From the NCBI GenBank assembly GCA_017475235.1, contig JAFVGA010000006.1, forward strand, positions 1-64,000: a stretch of DNA of 64,000 nucleotides. Reading direction: 5' to 3'. A model generated the notes under the pieces. That model did no database searches and was not told the origin of the DNA. It worked only from the letters and a program-made list of their open reading frames with translations. The position numbers were made by a program, and so were the translations under genes. The DNA is from Eubacterium sp. (GTDB lineage: Bacteria; Bacillota; Clostridia; Lachnospirales; Lachnospiraceae). Of the stretch, positions 43,237 through 52,116 are shown piece after piece. The stretch's first letter is position 1. The number at the start of each line of letters is the position of its first letter.

Positions 43237-44107
43237 TTTTGATGCTGTTTTCTCGAGTGAGAAAGATGCAGTAGAAGAAATTATATATGGATATTGTCCA
43301 GACGAGTTTGGCAAACAGAGTCTCATTTTTGAGGCTATGAATTACAGTGTGAAAGCTGGCGGAAAAAGACTTCGTCCAATTTTGATGCTAGAGACTTTCA
43401 AGCTCTTTGGCGAGGACGAGGAATTGGTATATCCTTTTATGGCAGCGATTGAATTTATTCACACTTACTCATTGGTGCATGATGATTTGCCTGCTATGGA
43501 TGATGACGAGTTTAGACGCGGCCAGAAAACCACGCATGCTAAGTATGGCGAAGACATTGGAGTTTTGGCTGGCGATGGACTTCTTAACTATGCTTATGAG
43601 GTTATGTCTGAAGCAGTTGTGAAAAATCCGTCTGCGTCAAAGGCTATGGCAGTTATTGCGAAGAAAGCTGGCTCTTATGGAATGGTTGGCGGTCAAACTG
43701 TTGATGTTATAAACGAAGGAAAGAAGTTAGATATTGAAACAATTAACTTCATTCACAATTTGAAGACAGCAGCTTTGATTGAGGCTTCGATGATGGCAGG
43801 TGCTATTTTAGGTGGAGCAACTGATGAGCAAGTTTTACAAGTTGAAAGCATTGCAAAAAATATTGGAATGGCATTTCAAATTCAGGATGATATTTTAGAT
43901 GTGACAGGCGATGAAGCAAAACTTGGTAAGCCAGTTTTAAGCGATGAGAAAAATGAGAAAGATACATACATCACATTGATTGGTCTTGAAGAATCACAAC
44001 AAAAAGTTAAGGATCTTTCGAACTTAGCAATTGATGGAATTAAGGCTTTGGGGGATAACGAGTTCTTAGTAACTTTGGTTGAAAAACTAATTAGTAGAGA
44101 ATATTAA
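43229..44107 (+). CDS. ispA: Polyprenyl synthetase (farnesyl/geranyl diphosphate synthase)
   Basis: 292 residues from the second of two adjacent ATGs (43226 and 43229), 7 bases after AGGAG; the overlap with xseB is 8 bases. It condenses IPP with DMAPP and longer allylic diphosphates. First aspartate-rich motif DDLPAMDDDEFRRG (near residue 87), second QIQDDILDVTGD (near 218); substrate Lys and Arg in GGKRLRPIL. The product length (C10, C15 or C20) is not fixed by the sequence, but the position beside dxs fits FPP for undecaprenol. Confidence 0.95.
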   Translation: MNNFDAVFSSEKDAVEEIIYGYCPDEFGKQSLIFEAMNYSVKAGGKRLRPILMLETFKLFGEDEELVYPFMAAIEFIHTYSLVHDDLPAMDDDEFRRGQKTTHAKYGEDIGVLAGDGLLNYAYEVMSEAVVKNPSASKAMAVIAKKAGSYGMVGGQTVDVINEGKKLDIETINFIHNLKTAALIEASMMAGAILGGATDEQVLQVESIAKNIGMAFQIQDDILDVTGDEAKLGKPVLSDEKNEKDTYITLIGLEESQQKVKDLSNLAIDGIKALGDNEFLVTLVEKLISREY

Positions 44108-44117
44108 GGAAAAAGAA

Positions 44118-45974
44118 ATGAGCAATTATTTAGAAGAAATCAAACAAGCAAATGACATAAAGAAGATTGACCCATCTAGATACGATGAACTAGCAAAAGA
44201 AATCCGCGAGTTCATTCTAAAAAGTGTAAGTCAGTCTGGAGGTCACTTGGCTTCTAACTTGGGAGCGGTAGAGTTAACTATAGCTTTACACGCTTTGCTT
44301 GATTTGCCAAAAGATAAAATTGTTTGGGACGTTGGACATCAGTGCTACACCCATAAAATTTTGACTGGCAGAAAAGATGATTTTTCGACTCTTCGTAACT
44401 ACGAGGGACTTTCAGGTTTCCCAAAACGAAGAGAGAGCGATTGCGATTGTTTTGATACAGGACACAGTTCAACATCAATCTCTGCAGCGCTTGGTATTGC
44501 GTCCGCAAACAAGATTGATAACAAGAAAGACAAAGTTGTAGCCGTGATTGGCGATGGAGCGCTCACTGGTGGTATGGCCTTGGAAGCTCTAAACAACGTG
44601 GCTGCACTTGATAGAAACTTTGTAATTATATTGAATGATAATAACATGTCTATCTCTAAAAACGTTGGTGGTATGAGTAACTATCTCAGTAAATTTAGAG
44701 TAGGTTCAAAATATAATGGCTTTAAAGAGGCCATCGCCAAAGTCATTGGTAAGATTCCAAAGATAGGCGAAAGAATTGTCAGACGTATGAAGAGAACTAA
44801 GGACCACTTTAAGAATTTGATTATTCCTGGCGGCGGTTTCTTTGACGATCTCGGTATAACATACGTGGGACCAATCGATGGACACGACATTGAAAGTATG
44901 ATGACAATTTTTAAAAAGACATTTGAGATTGATCATCCATTCTTGATTCATGTTAAGACAAAGAAGGGTTACGGTTACAAGCACGCCGAAGATGATCCAT
45001 CAAGTTATCATGGAGTTTCTCCGTTTGATGTGGAAGATGGTGTAAAGAAATCTGATGCGTGCACATCATATACAGACTACTTTGCAGAAAAGATTGTTGA
45101 TATAGCAGAGGAGGATAAAAACATAGTTGCAATCACAGCAGCTATGCCAGACGGAACTGGACTATCAAAGTTTGCTAAGGCATACCCTGATAGATTCTTC
45201 GATGTTGGTATTGCAGAAGAACATGCGGTTACCTTTGCAGCGGGCTTAGCATTAGAAGGAAAGAAACCATTTGTATGTATTTACTCAAGTTTCTTCCAAA
45301 GAGCATACGACCAGATATTACAGGATGTTTGTCTTCAAGATTTGCCAGTTAAATTGTTGTTTGATAGAGCTGGTTTAGTAGGACAGGACGGTGAGACTCA
45401 TCAGGGTATTTTTGATATTGCATATCTATCATCAATGCCAAACATGACGATTATTGCTCCAAACTCAGATCAAGAACTTATGGATGCAATTGAATATGCG
45501 AAAGATTTTGCAAGACCAATTGCTATTAGATATTCACGTGGCGCAGCTTATCATACAGACTTCAAAGAAAATTTTGAATATGGAAAGAGTGTGGTTGTGC
45601 ACAAGGGCGAAGACGTCTGCGTGATTGCAGTTGGAAATATTTACGAAGAGGCATCGAAGGCTAGACTTAAGTTTAAGGAAGAAGGGAAACGTATCACATT
45701 AGTTAATGCTAGATTTATCAAACCGCTCGATACCGAAATGATTAAAGATATGGCTTCAAAACATAAAGCTATTATCGTGGTCGAGGAAGGTATCAAGAAA
45801 GGCGGCTACGGCGAAGCAGTTGAAATTTTCATTCAAGAAAATAGTTTGGATGTTGAAGTTGAGACAATCGCTATAGAAGACCAGTTTATTGAACATGGTA
45901 AAGTTGATCAGCTACGAACTCAGATTGGTATTTCTAGCGAAGATATAATTGATAAGGTTAAGAAATATTTATAA
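44118..45974 (+). CDS. dxs: 1-deoxy-D-xylulose-5-phosphate synthase
   Basis: 618 residues. First enzyme of the MEP isoprenoid pathway, joining pyruvate and glyceraldehyde-3-phosphate with TPP. TPP-binding motif GDGALTGGMALEALNN (about 146-161) with NDNNMSIS, N-terminal HLASNLGAVELTIALH, and in the Pyr domain the catalytic Glu in DVGIAEEHAVTFAAG (about 368). AAGGAAAAA precedes the ATG. It shares one base with the tlyA start (TAATG). The TPP cofactor ties it to the thiN and thiT genes in this window. Confidence 0.97.
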   Translation: MSNYLEEIKQANDIKKIDPSRYDELAKEIREFILKSVSQSGGHLASNLGAVELTIALHALLDLPKDKIVWDVGHQCYTHKILTGRKDDFSTLRNYEGLSGFPKRRESDCDCFDTGHSSTSISAALGIASANKIDNKKDKVVAVIGDGALTGGMALEALNNVAALDRNFVIILNDNNMSISKNVGGMSNYLSKFRVGSKYNGFKEAIAKVIGKIPKIGERIVRRMKRTKDHFKNLIIPGGGFFDDLGITYVGPIDGHDIESMMTIFKKTFEIDHPFLIHVKTKKGYGYKHAEDDPSSYHGVSPFDVEDGVKKSDACTSYTDYFAEKIVDIAEEDKNIVAITAAMPDGTGLSKFAKAYPDRFFDVGIAEEHAVTFAAGLALEGKKPFVCIYSSFFQRAYDQILQDVCLQDLPVKLLFDRAGLVGQDGETHQGIFDIAYLSSMPNMTIIAPNSDQELMDAIEYAKDFARPIAIRYSRGAAYHTDFKENFEYGKSVVVHKGEDVCVIAVGNIYEEASKARLKFKEEGKRITLVNARFIKPLDTEMIKDMASKHKAIIVVEEGIKKGGYGEAVEIFIQENSLDVEVETIAIEDQFIEHGKVDQLRTQIGISSEDIIDKVKKYL

Positions 45975-46771
45975 TGAAAAAACGATTAGATATTTTACTT
46001 GTTGAAAAAGGACTTGCGCCGTCTCGTGAGAAGGCAAAAGCGATTATAATGAGTGGCATTGTCTACGTCGATAATGTGAAAGAGGATAAAGCTGGTTCTA
46101 GTTTTGAGGAAGACAGCAACATTGAGGTTAGAGGTAAAACTTTAAAGTATGTAAGTCGTGGTGGTTTAAAACTAGAGAAGGCAATAGAATCCTTTGGCGT
46201 GGACGTTCAGGATAAAGTTTGTATGGACATTGGTGCTAGCACAGGTGGTTTTACAGACTGTATGCTACAGAATGGAGCGAAGAAAGTTTACTCGGTCGAC
46301 GTTGGTCGCGGACAGCTCGCTTGGAAGTTGGTGACAGACGATAGAGTTGTCGTAATGGACAAGACAAACATCAGATACATCACACCAGATGATGTTGAAG
46401 ACCAGATTGAGTTTGCTTCGGCGGATGTTTCGTTTATTTCTTTGACGAAGATTCTTGAACCAGTAAAAGCGATTCTGACGGATGATGCTAAGATGGTGTG
46501 TCTAATCAAACCACAGTTTGAGGCAGGCAGAGAAAAGGTTGGCAAGAAAGGCGTGGTGAGAGACAAGTCAGTGCACATTGAGGTCATTCAGATGATTGTT
46601 GATTACGTACGAAGCATTGGATTTGGAATTCTCGATTTAGATTACTCACCAGTGAAAGGACCTGAAGGAAATATTGAGTATTTAATCTATCTCCAAAACA
46701 ACTTGGATTTAGATTTGGAAAAGGATATAGAGGAAGTTGTAGAAAGCTCACACGGAGAGCTAGACAAATAA
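45974..46771 (+). CDS. tlyA: TlyA-family rRNA methyltransferase
   Basis: 265 residues. An N-terminal S4 RNA-binding domain (about 1-62: RLDILLVEKGLAPSREKAKA) and a FtsJ-like Rossmann methyltransferase domain (about 60-245: SRGGLKLEKAIESF, DIGASTGGFTDCMLQNGA, SADVSFISLTKILEP, LIKPQFEAG). TlyA methylates ribose of rRNA in mycobacteria (C1409/C1920); the name hemolysin in older annotations is not supported as the main role. The start codon overlaps the dxs stop by one base. nadK follows after 16 bases. Confidence 0.94.
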   Translation: MKKRLDILLVEKGLAPSREKAKAIIMSGIVYVDNVKEDKAGSSFEEDSNIEVRGKTLKYVSRGGLKLEKAIESFGVDVQDKVCMDIGASTGGFTDCMLQNGAKKVYSVDVGRGQLAWKLVTDDRVVVMDKTNIRYITPDDVEDQIEFASADVSFISLTKILEPVKAILTDDAKMVCLIKPQFEAGREKVGKKGVVRDKSVHIEVIQMIVDYVRSIGFGILDLDYSPVKGPEGNIEYLIYLQNNLDLDLEKDIEEVVESSHGELDK

Positions 46772-46787
46772 TAAAAGAGGTGTCGTT

Positions 46788-47642
46788 ATGAAAAAGTTTT
46801 GTATTATAACAAACAGTAGAAAAGACAAGGATATGGCAACAGCTAAAGCTGCCAAAGAATTTTTGGAAGGTCAAGGCTGCGAAGTAAAAGTTTTTGACAA
46901 TGTGGATGCTGTCACAAACGAATATGTCATGATTGATCCAAAAGAAATCCCTGAGGGTTGTGAATGTATTATGACAATTGGTGGTGATGGTACATTGCTT
47001 CACGCTGTCAAAGGACTTAATGAAGTTGACTGTGTCTTCGTCGGTCTCAACAAAGGAAATATGGGATTCTTGGCTGAGATTTCTATGGACGATATGGAAG
47101 ACTCACTCAAGAAACTTCTTGATGACGATTTTAAGGTTGAAGAGAGAATGATGCTTAAGGCAACACTACTTAGAGATGGAAAAGAAGTTCAGTCAGCGGA
47201 TGTTTTGAACGATGTGGTTCTTCACAGAGGTGCTGAAATTTCTGTTTCAAATTATATTGTCCATGTAAACGGCGAACTATTGAATAGATATACAGGTGAT
47301 GGAATTATTGTTGCAACACCAACAGGTTCAACTGCTTACAACTATTCGGCAGGTGGACCTTTGGCTCGTCCAGATTCACATTTGATGATTATGACACCTA
47401 TATGCTCACACGCTCTTGGAAGCAGAAGTATTATCTTCTCAAAGAACGATGTGCTAGAAATTGAAATTGGTGAAGACAGAAAGTATGACCAAGAAAGCAG
47501 ATGCTTGTCTATGGACGGCGACGAAATTATAAAAGTGGAAGCTGGCGATGTTGTTAAGATTGAACCAGATCTTAACTCTATTAAGATTGCCAAACTTGAT
47601 GACAGCAGTTTTGTTCAGTATGTACGTTCGAAAATTAAATAA
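46788..47642 (+). CDS. nadK: NAD kinase
   Basis: 284 residues. It phosphorylates NAD to NADP. Motifs: the GGDGT loop in TIGGDGTLLHAV (near residue 64), GNMGFLAEI near 87, NDVVLHRG near 143, and TPTGSTAYNYSAGGP near 178. AGAGGTG precedes the ATG. It belongs to the clostridial dxs-tlyA-nadK-argR-recN run. Confidence 0.96.
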   Translation: MKKFCIITNSRKDKDMATAKAAKEFLEGQGCEVKVFDNVDAVTNEYVMIDPKEIPEGCECIMTIGGDGTLLHAVKGLNEVDCVFVGLNKGNMGFLAEISMDDMEDSLKKLLDDDFKVEERMMLKATLLRDGKEVQSADVLNDVVLHRGAEISVSNYIVHVNGELLNRYTGDGIIVATPTGSTAYNYSAGGPLARPDSHLMIMTPICSHALGSRSIIFSKNDVLEIEIGEDRKYDQESRCLSMDGDEIIKVEAGDVVKIEPDLNSIKIAKLDDSSFVQYVRSKIK

Positions 47643-47656
47643 GCAGGTGAATTGAA

Positions 47657-48106
47657 TTGAAGTTAAAAAGACAGAAAAAGATTATTGAATTAATAAATAA
47701 GTACGATATCGATACACAGCAGGAGTTGGCTCAAAGACTTATTGACGAAGGCTTTGAGGTAACACAGGCAACAGTGTCTCGTGATATTCGTGAGCTTAAT
47801 TTGACTAAAGTTACTGTGGACGGTAACAAGCAAAAGTATGATGTTCCAGCATCTACTATGACATCCATAAACGAAAAGTATATGGGTGTTTTGAAAGACG
47901 GAATTGTTAGCATAGAGTGTGCTGGAAACATTATCGTAATTAAAACAATATCAGGAATGGCTATGGCAGTGGGCGCTGCGCTAGACGCCGTTAATCATGA
48001 GGAGATTATCGGAACGATAGCGGGCGATGATACTTTAATGTGCGTTGTTAAAAACGCAGATAACTGCCAGGGCGTTAAAGAATACTTGGAGGACCTTATT
48101 GCATAA
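47657..48106 (+). CDS. argR: Arginine repressor ArgR
   Basis: 149 residues with a TTG start at 47657; CAGGTGA lies 6 bases upstream and no ATG is available nearby, so TTG is the likely start. N-terminal winged helix (about 1-70: RQKKIIELINKYDIDTQQELAQRL, TQATVSRDIRELNLTKV) and C-terminal oligomerisation/arginine-binding domain (GAALDAVNHEEIIGTIAGDDTLMCVV). It represses arginine synthesis when arginine is plentiful. Fixed neighbour of recN in Firmicutes. Confidence 0.96.
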   Translation: MKLKRQKKIIELINKYDIDTQQELAQRLIDEGFEVTQATVSRDIRELNLTKVTVDGNKQKYDVPASTMTSINEKYMGVLKDGIVSIECAGNIIVIKTISGMAMAVGAALDAVNHEEIIGTIAGDDTLMCVVKNADNCQGVKEYLEDLIA

Positions 48107-48136
48107 GGTTATTTAGAAGCACAAAGAAGGAGGAGT

Positions 48137-49810
48137 ATGTTAGTAAATTTACATGTTAAAAACCTAGCCTTGATTAGTGAAGTCGATGTAGATTTTGACG
48201 AAGGCCTTGTTGTGCTAACCGGCGAAACTGGCGCCGGTAAATCTTTGGTTATCGGATCTGTAAATTTGGCGCTCGGAGAGAAGGCGTCAAAGGATTTGAT
48301 AAGAACCGGAACTGATTATTCTCTAGTTGAACTTACTTTTAAAGTTGGCGAGTCGGTAGCTAACGCTTTAAAAGATATGGACATCTATATGGAGGATGAT
48401 TCAGAAGTTGTTGTCACTCGTAAGATTAGTAAGGACAGAAGTGTGGCAAAGATTAATGGAGAGACTGTTAATCTAAAAACATTGAAGGCTGCTATGTCTT
48501 TGCTAGTTGATATTTACGGACAGCACGAACACCAGACACTTCTTTATAAGAAGAATCATTTAAGTTTTCTAGATGATTTTGCAAAGAATGACATTGGAGA
48601 ACTTAAAGATAAAGTATCTGATGAGTATAAATCTTACAGAAAGATTTTGAAAGCGTTAGAAGAAATGCAGATGGATTCTTCCACGCAGGCGAAGGAAGTT
48701 GAGTTTGCAAAGTTTGAGATAAAAGAGATTGAAACTGCAAATCTGACAGAGGGTGAAGATGAAACGTTAGAGGCAGAGTTTAAGAAGATGAACAATTCTC
48801 AAAGTACGTCCCAGAGTTTGTCGGAGGCGTATGAGTGCTTGACTGCCGGCGATGTTAATGTTTCAAGTGCGCTTAGTAGAGCGATTGATGCGGTTAATAG
48901 AATTGGCATTGAGGATGAGGCGATTGAGAATATCAAGAAGTCTCTGTATGACGTTGATTCATTAGTTAATCAAACTTCAACTGACATTAATGAGTACAAT
49001 AAGACGCTTGAGTATGATCCTGAGCGCGTCAAAGAAGTTGAAGATAGACTCGATACAATTAACACTTTGAAAATGAAGTATGGTCAGACGACCGAGTTGA
49101 TTCTTGATTACTTGAAAGACAGACAAGACTTTGTAGATAGAATCGAGAACTACGAGGAAGAATTAGAAAAGCTAAAGGCTGATTTAAAGACATCAGAAGA
49201 ATCGCTCAAAAAACTATCTAAAGATTTGTCTGCAAAACGTAAGAAGAGTGCAAAGGACTTTGAAAAGAAAGTTGTAAAGGCTCTAGAAGAATTAAACTTC
49301 CTAAGCGTAGAATTTAAAGTTGATTTCAAAGAAAAAGACCTTAGCAGTGATGGTATAGATGACATTGAGTTTATGCTATCGACTAACCCAGGTGAACCAC
49401 TTAAACCTTTAGGCGATGTGGCATCGGGTGGTGAGTTATCAAGAATAATGCTTGCTATCAAATCTGTTATGGCAAATGCTGATGAAGTTGATACATTGAT
49501 CTTCGACGAGATTGATGCTGGTATCAGTGGTAAGACAGCCACAGCTGTTGGTGAAAAATTAGATTTGCTTGCTAGAAAGAATCAAGTTATTTGTATTTCA
49601 CATCTTAGTCAGATTGCATCAATGGCAGATAGTCACTTCTTGATTTCCAAGTCAGTTAAGGATAACAAGACCTTCAGCGAGGTCGAGAGATTGGATAGAG
49701 AATCGAGTGTGAAAGAACTTGCTAGACTTAGTGGTGGCATTGAAGATTCAGACCTTGCAATTAAGCATGCTGAGGAGCTTAAGAAGGAAGCAGAATCAAA
49801 GAAATCTTAA
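48137..49810 (+). CDS. recN: DNA repair protein RecN
   Basis: 557 residues. SMC-like ATPase for double-strand-break repair. Walker A in VLTGETGAGKSLVIGSVNLALG (about 28-49), a long coiled coil (about 160-365), the ABC signature LGDVASGGELSRIMLAIK and Walker B in TLIFDEIDAGISGKTATAVG near 455. AGGAGG precedes the ATG. In many clostridia spoIVB and spo0A follow recN; here an FHA-protein gene follows instead. Confidence 0.96.
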   Translation: MLVNLHVKNLALISEVDVDFDEGLVVLTGETGAGKSLVIGSVNLALGEKASKDLIRTGTDYSLVELTFKVGESVANALKDMDIYMEDDSEVVVTRKISKDRSVAKINGETVNLKTLKAAMSLLVDIYGQHEHQTLLYKKNHLSFLDDFAKNDIGELKDKVSDEYKSYRKILKALEEMQMDSSTQAKEVEFAKFEIKEIETANLTEGEDETLEAEFKKMNNSQSTSQSLSEAYECLTAGDVNVSSALSRAIDAVNRIGIEDEAIENIKKSLYDVDSLVNQTSTDINEYNKTLEYDPERVKEVEDRLDTINTLKMKYGQTTELILDYLKDRQDFVDRIENYEEELEKLKADLKTSEESLKKLSKDLSAKRKKSAKDFEKKVVKALEELNFLSVEFKVDFKEKDLSSDGIDDIEFMLSTNPGEPLKPLGDVASGGELSRIMLAIKSVMANADEVDTLIFDEIDAGISGKTATAVGEKLDLLARKNQVICISHLSQIASMADSHFLISKSVKDNKTFSEVERLDRESSVKELARLSGGIEDSDLAIKHAEELKKEAESKKS

Positions 49811-49865
49811 AAATATAGTGCAAATGTAGTATAATAAATAAAAATGTGTAAGGAGATTTTTAACT

Positions 49866-50609
49866 ATGTCAGAGAACTACAATATGGATTTAATTCGCGA
49901 TATTGAGGAATCAATCAAACGTTATAACAAAAAGCCAGATAAGGAAGTTAAAAAGAAAGATATCGTTACATTACTTCAGAAAGCTGCAGTTTTAGTGCCA
50001 GGTAAAGTGAGTACTAAGACTACATCTATGCAAGGTGAAGTGTTAGAGGGAATCGATTTCCAATTTGACGTGGTAAAAGATGATGGAAGAGCAAGACTAC
50101 TTCCTGTATTTACATCTTTTGAACAGATTCCACAGGATTACCTTGATACATTTTCATTCGTAAGAATTAATTCTGGAAAGATTTATAAGTATATTGAAGA
50201 ATGTGATAATATCCGCGGCATGGTTGTAAATCCATTTACTGAATATAACCTTGAGATTAAGAAAAAACAGATGAGTAAGAAGGCTAGAACTCGTGGCATT
50301 TCAAAAGCTGTTGATGATGAAAATCAAGAGGCTATTATCGTTTACGATAACAAGAAGTATCCTATCAAAAAAACTCCTTTCACAATTGGTAGAGAAGGTA
50401 CAAACATTGAAATCCCAGAGAGCTATATCTCAAAGATTCATGTTGTTATTTCTTATAAAGATGGCAAGTACAGAATTGCTGACTATGATTCAACTAATGG
50501 AACTAAACTAAACGGCACAGCGCTTAGATCAAAAGTTTACTATGAAGTGCGTGACGGTTATGAAATAGAACTATCTGACAAAGAAAAATTACTTGTTTAC
50601 ATTAACTAA
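49866..50609 (+). CDS. SseB-like N-terminal and C-terminal FHA domain protein
   Basis: 247 residues. Residues about 15-135 resemble the SseB N-terminal fold (LLPVFTSFEQIPQDYL, SFVRINSGKIYKYIEEC, GMVVNPFTEYNLEI). Residues about 160-247 are an FHA phosphothreonine-binding domain with its conserved parts: FTIGREGTNIEIPESYISKIHVVI and DYDSTNGTKLNGTAL. It likely reads a phosphorylated partner of a Ser/Thr kinase system; no kinase or phosphatase gene is nearby in the window. A -10 TATAAT (49830-49835) and AAGGAGA precede the ATG. Confidence 0.85.
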   Translation: MSENYNMDLIRDIEESIKRYNKKPDKEVKKKDIVTLLQKAAVLVPGKVSTKTTSMQGEVLEGIDFQFDVVKDDGRARLLPVFTSFEQIPQDYLDTFSFVRINSGKIYKYIEECDNIRGMVVNPFTEYNLEIKKKQMSKKARTRGISKAVDDENQEAIIVYDNKKYPIKKTPFTIGREGTNIEIPESYISKIHVVISYKDGKYRIADYDSTNGTKLNGTALRSKVYYEVRDGYEIELSDKEKLLVYIN

Positions 50610-50635
50610 TCATTTATAACTGATTGGAGATTTAA

Positions 50636-52087
50636 ATGAAAAAGAAAATCTTATTTGCAGCATCAGAGTGTGTACCTTTTATCAAAACTGGCGGTTTGGC
50701 AGATGTAGTAGGTTCACTACCAAAATGCTTCGATAAAAATAAATATGATGTCAGAGTAATTCTTCCAAAGTACATGTGTATGGACGAAGAGTGGACAGAC
50801 AAGATGGAATATGTAGATCATTTCTACATGGATTTATCTTGGAGAAATCAGTATGTTGGAATTTTGAAATTAGAACTTGATGGAGTGACATTCTACTTCG
50901 TCGACAACGAATTCTATTTCTCAGGTCCAACACCTTACAGCGACATTAGATATGATTTGGAAAAATTTGCTTTCTTCTCAAAAGCAGTTTTATCAATTCT
51001 TCCTATCATAGATTTCAGACCTGACATTATTCACTGTCACGATTGGCAGACAGGACTTATTCCTGTATATTTGCACGATTCATTTGCGTCTAATGAGTTC
51101 TTTAGAGGCATTAAATCTATAATGACAATTCACAACTTGAAGTTCCAAGGTGTTTGGGATGTTGAGACAGTTCAGGATATTGCCGGACTCTCTGACTATT
51201 ACTTCACACCAGACAAGTTGAAAGACTATGATGATGGAAACTACCTAAAGGGTGGATTGGTTTATTCTGACGTACTAACAACAGTTAGTGAGACATACGC
51301 AGAAGAAATCAAAACTCCATTCTACGGCGAAGGTCTAGACGGTTTGATGCGTGCTAGATCAGATTCGTTAGTTGGTATTGTAAACGGAATTGACTACGAC
51401 GAATACAACCCAGCAAAAGATGAATTGATTTTTGACAATTACGATGTAAGAACTTTCAAGAAAGAGAAAGTTAAAAATAAAGTAGCTCTTCAAAAAGAAC
51501 TTGGACTAAAAGAAGATCCAGAAAAGATGATGATTGGTATGGTCGGAAGACTTACAGATCAGAAGGGTCTAGACTTAGTTGCATGTGTTCTTGAAGAAAT
51601 GTGTCATGACAATGTTCAGTTTGTAGTTTTAGGAACTGGCGAAGAGAGATACGAGAACATGTTCAGACATTTTGACTGGAAGTACACAGATGACTTCTCA
51701 GCTAACATTTGTTATTCGAATGAATTATCTCACAAGATTTACGCAGCGTGTGATGCATTCCTAATGCCATCATTGTTTGAACCTTGTGGACTTAGTCAGT
51801 TGATGAGTTTAAGATATGGAACAATTCCTATCGTTCGTGAGACAGGTGGACTTAAGGATACAGTTATTCCTTATAATGAATATGAAGACACTGGTACAGG
51901 CTTCTCATTCATTAACTACAATGCACACGAGATGATGAATACAGTTAGATATGCAGAGCATATTTACTATGATAATAAGAAGTCATGGAATGCTATGGTA
52001 AGTAGAGCGATGAGAGAAGATTTCTCATGGGGAGCTTCAGCTAAGAAATATCAAAAGTTATATGACAACTTATTAAAAACTAAATAA
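50636..52087 (+). CDS. glgA: Glycogen (starch) synthase
   Basis: 483 residues, GT5 family. It adds glucose from ADP-glucose to alpha-1,4-glucan. The ADP-glucose loop KTGGLADVVGSLPK (about residues 18-31) is at the N-terminus; DIIHCHDWQTGLIPVYL, NGIDYDEYNP, GMVGRLTDQKGLDL and the C-terminal catalytic MPSLFEPCGLSQLMSLRYGTIPIVRETGGLKDTV all fit. A lone copy, without glgC, glgD or glgB beside it. TTGGAGA precedes the ATG. Closed by a terminator shared with rqcH. Confidence 0.96.
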   Translation: MKKKILFAASECVPFIKTGGLADVVGSLPKCFDKNKYDVRVILPKYMCMDEEWTDKMEYVDHFYMDLSWRNQYVGILKLELDGVTFYFVDNEFYFSGPTPYSDIRYDLEKFAFFSKAVLSILPIIDFRPDIIHCHDWQTGLIPVYLHDSFASNEFFRGIKSIMTIHNLKFQGVWDVETVQDIAGLSDYYFTPDKLKDYDDGNYLKGGLVYSDVLTTVSETYAEEIKTPFYGEGLDGLMRARSDSLVGIVNGIDYDEYNPAKDELIFDNYDVRTFKKEKVKNKVALQKELGLKEDPEKMMIGMVGRLTDQKGLDLVACVLEEMCHDNVQFVVLGTGEERYENMFRHFDWKYTDDFSANICYSNELSHKIYAACDAFLMPSLFEPCGLSQLMSLRYGTIPIVRETGGLKDTVIPYNEYEDTGTGFSFINYNAHEMMNTVRYAEHIYYDNKKSWNAMVSRAMREDFSWGASAKKYQKLYDNLLKTK

Positions 52088-52116
52088 AAAAGAAGGCGTT
52101 AGCCTTCTTTTTTTAT
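52088..52116. terminator. Bidirectional terminator between glgA and rqcH
   Basis: AAAAGAAGGC/GCCTTCTTTT with a GTTA loop and T-run, between convergent genes. Confidence 0.88.

Noticed and set aside
49150..49542. 130-residue minus-strand ORF in recN
   Set aside because: Ser- and Phe-rich shadow of the RecN coiled coil and ATPase end.
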